Positions 27,801 through 39,850 are shown, counted from the first letter of the stretch. The stretch is DNA of 64,000 nt from Sanderia malayensis (GCA_013076295.1 RQOL01000519.1:1922001-1986000); one strand, 5' to 3'. Numbers and translations are program-made. Notes: generated from the sequence alone by a model not told the origin.

Positions 27801-30800
27801 GCAGATAAACCCGTGAAATTGTTGCACCCTCAAGATGTGAGTTGTCACGATGACGTCAAAGCTTTAAATGGAGATATCGTCACCGATGGCTGCGGTATGT
27901 TGCGTAAAGTTAGGAGGAAGAAGCATCAACTTCCTCTTAGTTTTATGAATTTAATTTGCAGTATTTTTAGTCTCGTATAGCGTGAAGTAGCTGCAGTAAA
28001 AACTCACATATAAGAACCTAAAGATTTCACGTCCGGCTTATTGTTCAAAGACAACAGGCTATTGTTTTTTATTGTTTTGAGAAGAAATTTTAGCTTAAAG
28101 GTTCTTATAAAAATGGTTTTTTAGGCAGGTGGGCTTACTGTAGGCCTAGGCTTGACCTTTCCTTTAAGACTAGTATTTTGGAGGTTTTCGAAAGGTCAGA
28201 TAGATTTAGTTTTGATCTGAATAAATACTTCAGGAGTTCTATGTATGAAATCTTGAAGTTACTGGCACTTGCTCTCTCGTTTGAACAGGAAAGATAAAAA
28301 GATCTTTTGCCATTAAAATTGCGGAGGAGCTTGGCGTGGAAGGCCCTTGCCCATCGGCATTTCAGATACGAAAAGCTGGCGTCAAAGGAGTCGTCGTTGT
28401 TGATGATGATTGTGACAATAGCGACTATGGCGAGAACAGCGACAATCCTACTCTGCGATTTGACGATGGCAGCGATGAACGAAGACGAAAGCACTGGATG
28501 ATTCAGTATCGGCCTTCGATGCTAAAATTCAAATCATCGGATGAGATGTTGTGCGTCGTAAGCACAGCACGCTATAACAACCTCTTTCTGAATCGCGAAG
28601 TGATCACCTTGCTCACATCAATAAACGCCAAGTTCGCCAGCGAGACTGAATGGTCGATAGAGAATACCATTACCGAAATGCACGAGAAAGCAATATGCGA
28701 CGCGGCGGGAATTTTTGAGGACACGAAATCCGCTTGCCTCGCTCTCATGCAATACATGCCCAAGCCTCTGCTCGAGCGGATCGTCTCTAGTGGATATGAT
28801 ATTCTCAGCGAACCATATTGGTTTAGCCTCCTTCAGACAGGTTGGTTGCTTTTTTCAACACGAGTTTATACCAGTTGTTTGCAATATCCGTCTTACTTTC
28901 CATCAGTCTGTCTGTATGAACGTGCGATGCAGCTTACTCATTGTTTGACGTGGACAAATTGCAATGATTTTAATATCAAATGCACTTGTTAGGAGCTATT
29001 TAAAATTGTAGGGAAAGATAGAAAGCCAATCGTATTGATTAGTTGTACCAGAACCTGTTTTTGCTCCCTAGCTTACAGACTGGCTGTGACAGAGTTGCGT
29101 TTCAAGACAAGAATCCCAGTGGAGAAGGCGTGTCTGTTAATGGGTGTGGCTGATCCGGTTGGACTCCTGCAAGACGATGAGATATTCGTACAAATCAAGG
29201 AGGATGAACGCTCTCCCTCTAAGGTTATCATTGGAAGGGTGCTGATTTACCGGAACCCGTGTCTGCATCCGGGAGATTTGCGATTAGTGACAGCCGTCAA
29301 TCAGACTGCTCTTGCGCAGTTGATGAATGTCGTCGTCATGCCAACGAGAAGATGTCGCAGTTCATTGCCAGCGCAGTGCAGTGGCGGTGATTTGGACGGC
29401 GACGAGTTTGCAGTTGTTTGGGATCCAAGGTTCATTCCGCCTTTTATGACATGGCCAAAGCCTCTAGACTATGCTGCTCTGGCCAATGGAGCTCCAAAGG
29501 ATTACGATACGACCCACCAACAATATCTGTTTGCTGATTTGTACAAAAGAGTCATTGCTAACGATTCTTTGGGTATGTATTGTTGATTTGATTAGACAAT
29601 TGCGCAGTAGAACGAACGCCCCGTTTGACAATTTTCACCTTGAAGCCTGGGACCTGGGAATACGAGGAGCAATTTTATGTATGTAAGAAATTGCTCGCTG
29701 CTCAGCCTCTCATGGGTAAAGGGACAAATTTGCAATTATTTTAATCTTGCAATTTGTAAGGTGTAGTATAATGTTCATGTCTATTTGCAGGACGAGTCGC
29801 ACACATGCATCTGGCCCTTTGTGACATGTTGCCAGATGGGGCTTGTGATCCGCTTGCAATGTCACTGGCCGAGTCTCAGTCGCAGGCGGTAGACTTTCCC
29901 AAGACTGGTATAACGCCCATGGTACCTATAGATGCAATTAGAACGTAAGTTACAACTGAAGCTTATCCTCGACTATGGTTTGCTCTCTACCTAATTGTCT
30001 TGATAAACTGACTACCGTTAAGTTTGAATGCATCGATTTCTGATACCACAATGTTTCATGCGTGTCTTTCGACTCCGTGGACATCGATAATCCATCCTGC
30101 TTAACTATTTGAGATGTGTCTTTGACATACCTCGCTGATGTCATTGCTTGTTGTTTCTTTTAGTGTGAAATCAAAAGGCTATCCAGACTTTATGGAGAAA
30201 AAAGGGCCTACATATATTTCTGAAAAGCTCATCGGAAAGCTCTATCGCCGCTGCCGATCGCTGATGTTTGATTTTGAATTGTCCACAGAGAAGAAGAGGT
30301 AAACTTATTGTAAACAGTTATTACACTAGAGGGGAGTTGAGGGAAGAACGTAAGAAGAGGGAGGGATGGAGGGGGAATAGTAAATGAGATCCAGGTCTCA
30401 ACTCTCATCCAAGGTGAGAGAATGGGGGTGAGAATTGGGAGAATGGAGGAACCAGGGAAAGAGACGAAATTGAGATATGGATATAGGACATGGTGTGTCG
30501 CTACGCTATGTTAATTGTATGTCTTGTGGTACCAAGATACACGTAATCAAATCAGCATCTTCATAATAATACTTTCATGCGAATCACGAGTTCTTGTTTC
30601 ACTTGTTCTGTTTATCTTTACAAGGCTCGACTGTGACTTGGACCTTGTCGTTGACGGCAATAAAGCGTACATCCGAGACGCCATAGAGCAATACAAAGCC
30701 TACACAAAGTCTTTCAAAGCATTGATGGTGCGGTTTTACTTGAAACGAGAGTCGGAGGTTATTCTGGCTAGGCCCATCAAGTGGAACACGCTGCTCAATG

Positions 30801-31044
30801 CAGACAGAGGCGCCGCTTCGAAGGCTCTGGCCGCGTGCTATGATGCCCTGGTGAAGAGATTCAGAAACGAGTTTTTCCGAGACGTGTGTACTGATGAAGA
30901 GACCACAAGAAAGGCCTCGGCATGGTACCGAGTTGCCTACGACAAATCGCTGATGAAAGAAGTATGTATGCATGTTGCATGGAATTATAGTATGGGTTTA
31001 TTTTATTGACACCCTCAGCTACATGCTTGTTAAGTTGCATTTGC

Positions 31045-31089
<45 letters not shown>

Positions 31090-31151
31090 GTTGTGGCTCG
31101 CCCAAGAGGAAAATATTCGGCAATACCAACAACCTGTGCGAAAGCTTTGAA

Positions 31152-31209
<58 letters not shown>

Positions 31210-34200
31210 TTAAAATTGACGGAATTAAGCTAATGAAAGCTAACTATACAATATATATCCTACACAGGTGCAGATAAAAGTGCGTCTGCGCAGCTTCGCC
31301 TGGTTGGTCGGCGATCATTTGTGCTCGATGAAAAATGTTAAACAGCTGAGACTGATTGAAAGACCGAACATGGTTTGCTTGTCCGTCGGTGAGACAGTGT
31401 GTAAAGAATTTCTAGACTCGCGCATGAGACTCGAGTCGTCGATTAATACCAAAGAGAATGCCCGCCGATGCGTGGAAGCTGAGATCAATCGTGCAACAGG
31501 GCGCAATGCTTTTTCCGTGAGATCATATGGTTCTGTTTCCATGTACCTTTGTGAACCAGAATCGGACTTGGATATTTCCATAAAGCCGCTAAGAAAAGCA
31601 ATGGACAAATGGGGACCTAGTGATGGTAAGATAGTAGTCTCAATTTCAATACGAGGTCTGCTTGTTATCTAAAAATGCATTGGAAGTTTAATATTACAAA
31701 TCTTGAAGGCAGTGGGGCTGGTAATGGGGGGGGGGCAAGGAGGAGCAAGCCCCACCCGATCGTAAGAAGCATCCTCGTGACCCCAATGCATGATGGGATC
31801 AATATTTAAATTATGTAATACATTGTACTACGACGTCAAGGGAGCAGGATGACGTTTCTGTCAGTAACTTATTCTCCACTGTTACTTATCAAGAGTAGAT
31901 CAGATTCTGTTATATCAAATACCGTAGCTACAGATTCCAGGGGGTGCAAGTATCGTTAACGTTGATTTTTAAGTTGATTTGCTTTGTGATAATGGCAAAT
32001 TTTGGGCAGGTGCGAATTTGAGCGAGGCAGCTGTCAGCAGGCACTTCCTCGAGACCGTCATCTCGGCAGCGCTGGACAAGATCGCCAACACGAAAAAGCA
32101 CAAGCTAGATGCTAAAGTCCCGCTCATATCCATCACGGTTGGAGATGAAGCCCGAACGACGTGCGTTGACGTTACCATCATGAACAAAGTTGGCGAGCTG
32201 AAGACGAGCTTTGTGCAAGCGCTGTATAAATCAAGGCCGATGGTGTATCCACTTTTGTGGATTCTCGTGAGGTGGGCGAGATGTGTGGGAATGGTCAAAT
32301 CGGCGGAGAACAACGAATGCGTCATTGCCACCGCCGAATTCTATATTCTTCTTATACACCTGATGCGGTTCAACGAGGATGAGAATGTATTGCGAGCAAT
32401 GAAGAACCATGCCACCAAGGGATCTGTGAGTAATTGAATTTCTCATTTCATCAATTTCGTCATACATGGACTTTTTCCATGCTGTTTTTGTGACGCGTGG
32501 TCGTAATTCCTCGATTAAACGTACGATTGTTAATTGCAGCAATTTTTACGGGGCATCTATTCGAGGGAGGGTGTTTAATCGACGGAGTATGGTAGTTTAA
32601 AGTCGCATTCTTCGCATTCCAAACACAAACAAATTGGTCCTTATTTTTTCATCAGTTGGCGATATGTAAGATTAACTGTAATACTATTCTCTTTTCATCA
32701 CGGTAAAGTCGACTATTTTTGTTTAGAATATGCAATATTACAAGATTTGCGAGCTGATAAAGGTGGTTATGGATTGCTCGAACGAAGAAAAGATTGAACT
32801 TGGAGACATGTTGACCACATTTTTCAGACGTGGTGTTGCATTGAAGGGAGATATTGAACTCGTTTGGCCCAGACCAGACATCCCAAATGTGCAATTGGAC
32901 GCAAAGGTCAGTATGAACAGATCTGACTTACTTGCTCATGGTAGTACAATGTAGTCAAGTTCAATGTACAGAAAGATCACGATTAAGCGAGCTTATAGAC
33001 GATTCAGTGAACAAGTCATGTTTCTTTGTGTTGGGGGTTCGTTCAACCAAGGGCCAATTCAAAAGGACCAGATGAAGTCTTTATTAATCAGTGAGTTCAT
33101 AATGTTGATGTTCAATCCAAGAACGTGCAATTATTGCAAGGCTATTTCTCGAGCACCAAGTTACCTTTCGTTGTTGATGAGTTGCCGAGGCTCGAACTTG
33201 ACACATTCCGAAGCAAACAGAGGAGTAAATATTTCTCACATTGAGGTATTCTGGTTGAAAAGTAATTGTATATCGAGGCTTGACTGTATCGTACATGTTT
33301 GTTGTGTTGGCTTAGCGATGTCGTGTTATTCTGTACTTTCTATTCACCAGATAACTGAGTTAATCGCCACACACTGCATGAACGGCCTGCACACGATACT
33401 GGCCACACGCAATGTTTACACGATGCTATCGTACGCACGAGACGTGAACAGCAACCAAACAGATCTATCAAAGAAACTCAAATACGCGCTGTCGAATGCC
33501 ATAGGCAGCGCGTCGTCGTTTCACGCTGCAATGCTCTCGTCTCTGACCGGTGCCCGGGTGGAAATTACGCCCCAGGACGGGCGATCTCTTCTCATGAAAG
33601 CCACCGGTACACGTGCTGCCATCATGAAGTTGAAAGAGGAACTGCACAACCTTTCCGTGACTAATAAAGCTCTGAAGTTGGGAAGACTGCCCAAAAAGAC
33701 ATCGAGATATTTCATGGAAGGAGCAACAATGCTGATGACAAGGGAAGCAACGTCTTCTGACACAATGGTGTGTTGTTTTTCATTGGCTAATATTCAGTAT
33801 TGGGTCATTTTCTGTTTACTTTGGTCCTCTCTTTCCTCCCTCCCACCCTCTCTTTCCTCCCTCCTACCCCTCTCTTCCCCCGTTTTCCTTCTTATATCTT
33901 TTCTTTTATTCTTGTTTTCCCTCTTTACCAATGTCCTCAATTTTTTCTTATTTTCCACTGCCTTCTTCCTTGTCCCTTTATTTCCTCTTTTCTGCTGTAT
34001 AGCATTTACATTGTCCTCCAGCCAGCCACTCATGTTGAGTTTCACCGTTGTACATTGCAGGTAAAATTTGAGCCAAGCCCTGGCCCGTACAATATATTAC
34101 ATCGCCTTAGAGAGAGACACAACCTCGTTTTGAGCAGCCAATCGGAGAACGATTGGATGGATGGAGCAGTTAACAAGCTAAGCGAACTAATTGGTGAACA

Positions 34201-36077
34201 AATGAGGAAATTTCCGATGAAAAATAAGGCCCTACTTGGTACGTGCTGTTAAATCGTATGAACCTATTTTACACTGCTTCAAAGCTTGGTGTTTGAAACA
34301 TCACGAAGTAAATATGAATTTATTCAACCTAATGGGATGTCTAGACATTGAGAGTCAAACTTGAAGAACTTTCTGGAAAACAATTTCATTTGAGGCATGC
34401 TTTTGATGTCTGATGATGTTTTCACTCCAGCGTCCTAATCAATAATAGATCTGGTACAACGTCTCAATGAAACAGGCGTGCCTGGAAGTGCTAGTGTCGT
34501 GCCTTAATGTACTGTGCCGTTTTAGGTCATTCCCCTGTCTCCCTTTACTCCCCCTTGCATTAAGCCTTGCTTCGCGCTTGAGTTAGTGATGATTATCAGC
34601 TTTGAAAATCACTCATTTCTCTGAGAGCCCAGTTCACTGAGGTCCTCGGCTATAGAATTAGCTTCAACGTGTTATAACAATAACCACAGTCGCTGTACTA
34701 ATGATTTCTACTTTGCATTCAGATTCGATGAAAATATCAGTCGTGTTTGGGAGCTTTTATACAGTGGAGATTTCTAGGAGCTTTCCTCCATCTCAGCCGG
34801 CCGAATCGCTTGGCATGCTGGAACAGAAAGTTGAGAAGAACCGTCGAAACCGGCGCAACTGGGAGCGAGGGGAATTCACTGGGCCACAACCCAAGAAATC
34901 AGAGGATGATAGCGTGAAAAGTTTTGCTAAAACCAATCTAAAGAAGGCTTCTGGTGGGGCTAAAATGAAAAGTTTTTCGCGTAATAACAAAAAGAAGAGT
35001 ACTGTGACGTCTGCATTCTGTCCTGGCATTCTCGAACGCAACAGCTCTTCACCGAATACAGTTGCCGCTTGTAGGCAAATATTCGTCGATTCGTTACGCG
35101 AGTGTGGCTTTGTACATGGTACAAACGGCTACATGGCCAGGCTGAAAGGCCCGTGGAAAGTGCACAGTGTGCCATCGACAAGCTACGAAGTCATAGCACA
35201 AGTTGGTAACGACTTAAAAGTCACAGAGGTCACTGAGCGCGCCTTGAAATGGGCCTGTGGCAATGTGCTCCATGGTAAGGTGCCAACGGCCAATAAGGAA
35301 CTCATGCGCCAGCATGATTTCAGAGTGAACGTCATCACAAAAGATACTGTACATCCGGATTCGAAATTGTACAAGACCATTGTACCAACAGATAGTAAAC
35401 AGATTTTCAATGTCAAAGCAGGTAAGCTTGAGCTATGTGTTTGATAATTTTCACTGGAATATTACCCTCCTATGAATACTGGCAACATCTGCGATGGAGA
35501 ACAACTTAACATCTCTAACCCTCCCCCCTCATCTCTCTCTTGTCTCTTTTTACAGTATTTCTTCATTTCCCTTTTGAAGGCGCTGTCGTTTACGTCTCTC
35601 ATGTACTCCCATCCTCCTTTTTAACCTAATCTCTCCCACCCCCTTCCCCACACCGTCCACCCACTGCTAGAGAATACCCGATTAGAATAACTTGCCTTTT
35701 GCTGCCTACTTTTACTTGTATCATTTGTATGTTAATTCCCTTTTTCCAATTTATCCGCAGGGAAGCCAGAATTTCTCCCGGAATATCCGAAAGAGAACAG
35801 GGTGTTCACATCGATGGTTCTGGAGCGCAAAGAAATCGACGCGTTGAAAAAGAAGAACTTCGACGCGTTGGTTGTCACCGGAGTGGAACACCGTGGCAAA
35901 GATCTGGCCTTGCCCAGAAAGTTTTGCGACATCTCGCTCGAGTACAACCCAGATCATTTCAAGGAGACACTGCGAGAAGATCTATTTTCAACGACGTTCA
36001 AGGAAATTGCGGAGGAGATCCTGCAAACTGCCACCAAGCTGTCAGACGTCATAAATAGAAAGGTAGAAGAATGGTGA
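21538..36077 (+). CDS. fused zinc module - RIG-I/Dicer-type helicase - RNA-dependent RNA polymerase - nucleotidyltransferase
   Basis: Twenty exons: 21538-22105, 22519-22781, 23562-23816, 24012-24675, 24951-25244, 25576-26616, 26866-27320, 27711-27894, 28289-28840, 29072-29572, 29791-29944, 30164-30298, 30625-30961, 31268-31625, 32010-32425, 32727-32906, 33351-33767, 34061-34238, 34723-35421, 35761-36077. Every junction has AG/GT and keeps frame; total 7968 nt, 2655 aa, stop TGA. Domains: zinc module (1-90), SF2 helicase (about 165-610), RdRP (about 900-1700), nucleotidyltransferase (about 1830-2060), KH-like segment (about 2195-2235), basic linker (about 2340-2430), unassigned end. All catalytic motifs are intact. 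It is a cellular RdRP of the RDR/QDE-1 class, not viral. It probably makes double-stranded RNA for small-RNA silencing or defence in the cytoplasm. Helicase-RdRP fusions are known in Dictyostelium and oomycetes; the added nucleotidyltransferase and zinc module I do not know from elsewhere. Intron 2 and intron 8 contain MITE-like elements. Confidence 0.92.
22145..22470. repeat. CCTTGCTTCTGCTCTTG-type tandem repeat in intron 1
   Basis: Pyrimidine-rich tandem array of imperfect units of about 17-18 bases. It produces long Leu-rich (plus) and Lys/Gln/Arg-rich (minus) open frames that are artefacts. It lies wholly inside intron 1 (22106-22518), just before the acceptor. Confidence 0.85.
22957..23020 (+). 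mobile_element. tRNA-derived SINE-like head
   Basis: Carries an A-box-like tggcgaagtgg and a B-box-like ggatcgattcc at tRNA-like spacing. It does not fold as a full tRNA with 3' acceptor pairing, so I read it as the head of a SINE in intron 2 of the RdRP gene. Confidence 0.45.
23067..23110. repeat. short hairpin in intron 2
   Basis: ggtacgccgaggatctac and gtagatccccggcgtacc pair almost perfectly around a short AAGAGAAA-type loop. Probably part of the repeat that begins with the SINE-like head upstream. Confidence 0.6.
23383..23535. mobile_element. MITE-like element, family A copy 3
   Basis: Best-preserved copy. Left end tactgtaaacacccgcgtat and aagaacc; right end ggtttttatatgcgggtgtt and cactgta. 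It ends only 26 bases before the acceptor of exon 3 (23562) of the RdRP gene, so it overlaps the likely branch-point region. Confidence 0.75.
26866..30298 (+). other. RNA-dependent RNA polymerase core
   Basis: Exons 7-12. Early signature VVVTPSRV...NRMLRNYGDKYEF (about 1115-1145), then FQIRKAGVKGVVVVD, YRPSMLKFKSS, LNREVITLL, CLLMGVADPVGLL, IYRNPCLHPGDLRLV and the catalytic loop SGGDLDGDEF with DLDGD at 1532-1536. These are the hallmarks of eukaryotic two-barrel RdRPs; the three aspartates of DxDGD that bind magnesium are all present. Confidence 0.95.
27994..28142. mobile_element. MITE-like element, family A copy 4
   Basis: Left end cagtaaaaactcacatataa and gaacc; right end ggttcttataaaaatggttt with gggcttactgta. 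In intron 8 of the RdRP gene (27895-28288). Confidence 0.7.
31048..31207. repeat. paired (AAT)n microsatellites in intron 13
   Basis: Two AAT runs (about 31048-31089 and 31149-31207) separated by about 60 bases of unique sequence. Poly-Asn and poly-Ile open frames across them are artefacts. Confidence 0.9.
31268..32425 (+). other. Cid1/Trf4-type nucleotidyltransferase domain
   Basis: Exons 14-15. Motif YGSVSMYLCEPESDLDI gives the Gly-Ser (1889-1890) and the DxD pair (1901, 1903). The third carboxylate is in CVDVTIMN (D1974). A helical region follows (PLLWILVRWARCVGM...ATAEFYILLIHLM) like the poly(A)-polymerase central and associated domains. These are the expected features of an active non-canonical poly(A)/poly(U) polymerase such as Cid12 in fission yeast RDRC. 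Confidence 0.85.
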
Positions 36078-36399
36078 TGATACAGTGGTATTTGGAGCCA
36101 GCTGTTTGTGCACAACTATGATCATAGTAAAATCAGGATAGTATGTTAATTTTAATGTTTTTGAACTTAGGAGAACAGCATATTTACTGTTTAAAAACTA
36201 GCGATGTTTGGCTCGAACCAATGTTATGCGGCATGAAATATGACGCAGAATATAATTTTATATTATCCACCCAAAAATACCAGTGATAATTAGGAAAAAG
36301 TGAACTAGCTGATGTTATGTTTAATAATTGTTTGAAATCTCCCAAGAGTTACTGAGAATTATTTAGAATCGAATTTGCATTTTATTATTTTGTTATTAT

Positions 36400-39300
36400 T
36401 ATTCAAATGCATTTGATAATTTCGTAGGTAGAATCAAAGAAATTTTGCAAAATCACAATGGTGCACAACATTATTCAAAATTACACGTGTATATGTTAAA
36501 CCTTTCAACTGCAGAATTCCTGAGAGTTTCTTGTGAATTATTGGTATTTTAGTTATTCAGTGCATGCGCATTTTATCATCCAATCAGATTGCATCTTGTG
36601 GGCTTTGGATGAATGCATTCAATAGGTATGAATTGCCAAGCGACTCGTTCCAATGTTGAATTATTGTTATCTTTGTATTCAAGTAATTATTTTTTTAAAA
36701 GTGGTTTATTGTCTTCAACATATCTTCGTGGATATTTCGTGAATATTTTGAATTACTAGTGCCCAGTGGACTTGGCATTGAGGATAAAACGGTTGTCGTG
36801 CAACGCGTTCAGTCTTTCAGTTGAGCAAGTTAGCAGACGGATGTCAAGAAAACTCCATTGGCCTGGTCTTCGAGAAGTCATGTTCAGTTGGGGAAGAAAG
36901 TCGATGTTGACAACTTGAGATTCAAGAAAAGTCAGTTGGCCTAGTGTTCAAGAAACCTTGCTTTTGTGGACAAGAGAAGCAACCGAGTGTTTAGCACTTG
37001 GAATTGCCTGGTTGAAAGTTATTTTGAGAAGGAGCAAGCCGATGTCGACAGCTTTTCACACGAGGAAATTCAATTGGCCTAATCTTCGGGAAGCTTGTCT
37101 GGTCTGAGAAGCAACCGGGTGGCAAGAAGGTTTTGCTTTCATAGCAGTTGGTAAGCGTTGCTTATTATTTTAGAATTGCTTCAAGCTTATTATCCTTAGA
37201 CTTCTGCCATCTGTTTATTAAATTTTGAGGAACGGAGGAAATAGCGATGTTGAAGTGCTTATAACATGATTATATTGTGATACAATTGATGAATCTGGGC
37301 AACAAGTACAACTAAGAAAATCACAAACGAATATTTTAATCGTGGATAAATGTTAAGGCAACTAAATTACAACATCGATAAATGAGATTTCACTTATTTT
37401 TATGATTACACTTTTGTTATATTATAGTTGTTTTTTATTTTGCGACATTCTTTCCTTTTTTTGTATTTTCAACAGATTGAAGATCGCTGTCAAGAGAAGA
37501 AGATGCAAGAAGATCACAACTTATCAATTTCGATATTTATTTGTTTTAATTAAATACATCTTCGCAATGTCTCATTTTCTCTCGTCTTTTGCATATATAG
37601 GCTAAGTTCTACATATTAAGTTAGGGCATAACGCAGAATTAACACTATAATTTTGTAATTTAGCCTTAATTAAGTTAGGATATTCTAGTGAAAGAAAGTA
37701 GAGCAGAGTAGCGGTAAGTTAGGGCATAACGCATAACATAGCGATAAGTAAGTAGCCTTAAATAAGTTAGGATATGCTAGTGAACGAAAGTAGAGGAGAG
37801 GCGAGTAGTGGTAAGCTAGGCTATAACGCTTAACATAGAAATAAGTAAGTAATTTAGCCTTAAATAAGTTAGGATATATTAGTGAAAGAGGATGGTAACA
37901 GAGGTTGCGAGAGTTGAGGTGTAGGGAGAAGAGTGACGGAGAGAGAGAGAGAGAGGTCGTGGAGAGGGTTGGGAGAGAGAACAAGAATGTTGAAAGAGAG
38001 GGAGATGAGAGAAGAGTGGTGGAGAGGGCGAGGAGCGAGAATGTTGAAAGAGAGGGAGACGAGAGAAGAGAGAGGCGTTGAGGAGAGCAGTTGGAAGAAG
38101 AACGGGGGGGAATAGGATAGTTCCATTTATTATTCCATAGAATAGTTCCATTTCTCTTAATAACTCATTGTTTCTCATCTACCTCTTACACTTCCCAACA
38201 CTCTCCTCCACGCCTCTCTCCCCCCTATTCACTTCTCTCTCATCTCCCTCTCTTTCAACATTCTCTCCGTCACTCTTCTCCCTACACCTCTCGCATACCC
38301 CCCTTCACTATTTCTCTTCCCTCCCCCTAATTTCCTCTCTTCTCTGTTACCATCCTCCTTCACTAACATATCCTAACTTATTTCTATGCTAAGCGTTATA
38401 GCGTAGCTTACCACTACTCGCCTCTACTTGCGCACACTAGCATATCCTAACTTATTTAAAGCTACTTACTTATCGCTATGTTATGCGTTATGCCCTAACT
38501 TACCGCTACTCTGCTCTACTTTCTTTCACTAGAATATCCTAACTTAATTAAGGCTAAATTACTTACTTATCTCTGTGTTAATTCTGCGTTATGCCCTAAC
38601 TTAATATGTAGAACTTAGCCTATATATGCAAAAGACGAGAGAAAACGAGACATTGCGAAGATGAATTTAATTAAAACAAATAAATATCAAAATTGATAAG
38701 TTGTGATCTTCTTGCATCTTCTTCTCTTGACAGCGATCTTCAATCTCTTGAAAATACAAAAAAAGAACGCAAAGAATGTCGCAAAATAAAAAACAACTAT
38801 AATATAACATAAGTGTAATCATAGAAATAAGTGAAATCTAATTTATCGATGTTGCAATTTAGTTGTCTTAACATTTATCCACCATTAAAATATTCGTTTG
38901 TGAATTTATTAGTTGTATATATGTTGCCCAGATTCATCAATTGTATCACAATAAAGTCATATTATAAGCACTTCAACATCGCTATTTCCTCCACTCCATT
39001 CCTCAAAATTTAATAAACAGATGGCAGAAAACTAAGAATAATAAGCTTAAAGCAATTCTAAAATAATGAACAACGCTTACCGACTGCTATGAAAGCAAAA
39101 CCTTCTTGCCACGCGGTTGCTTCTCAGACCAGACAAGCTTCCCGAAGACTAGGCCAATTGAATTTTCTCGTGTGAAAAGCTGTCGACATCGGCTTGCTCT
39201 TTCTCAAAATGATTTTCAACCAGGCAATTCCAAGTGCTAAACACTCGGTTGCTTCTCTTGTCCACAAAAGCAAGGTTTCTTGAACACTAGGCCAACTGAC

Positions 39301-39850
39301 TTTTCTTGAATCTCAAGTTGTCAACATCGACTTTCTTCCCCAACTGAACACGACTTCTCGAAGACCAGGCCAATGGAGTTTTCTTGACATCCGTCTGCTA
39401 ACTTGTTCAACTGAAAGACTGAACGCGTTGCACGACAACCTTTTTATTCTCAAAGCCAAGTCAACTGGGCACTAGTAATTCAAAATATTCACGAAATATC
39501 CACGAAAATATGTTGAAGACAATAAACCGCTTTCAAAAAATAATTAATTGAATACAAAGATAACAATAATTCAACATTGGAACGAGTCGCTTGGCAATTC
39601 ATACCTATTGAATGCATTCATCCAAAGCCCACAAGATGCAATCTGATTGGATGATAAAATGCGCATGCACTGAATAACATTCAAATGAACACGCTTCTTA
39701 CAAAATACCACAATTCACAAGAAATTCTCAGGATTTCTGCAGCTGAAAGGTTTAACATATACACGTGTAATATCAAATAATATTGTGCACCATTGTGATT
39801 TTGAATAATCTATTTGACTCTCCCTACGAAGCTGTCAAATGCATTATATT
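36400..39850. repeat. 3.4-kb fold-back inverted repeat
   Basis: Left arm about 36400-38125 and right arm about 38165-39850 are reverse complements over most of their length (for example caatcagattgcatcttgtg at 36581 and its complement at 39639), with small indels. The centre is a GA-rich/CT-rich pair around 38130. Within each arm are about three tandem sub-repeats of roughly 100 bp (phrase gttaggatat with gttagggcataacgc). No credible coding sequence. Long arms with internal tandem repeats are the layout of fold-back (FB/Galileo-type) DNA transposons. It occupies the interval between the convergent RdRP and DSL genes. Confidence 0.85.

Noticed and set aside
28289..29572. Viral RNA polymerase insertion
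   Set aside because: The DLDGD loop and surrounding motifs are those of eukaryotic two-barrel RdRPs, and the gene has 19 normal introns.
31006..31277. Poly-Asn and poly-Ile open frames
   Set aside because: Produced by AAT microsatellites within intron 13 of the RdRP gene.
37869..38392. Ser/Pro/Leu-rich open frames at the centre of the inverted repeat
   Set aside because: Low-complexity GA/CT sequence inside the fold-back element, mirrored on both arms.
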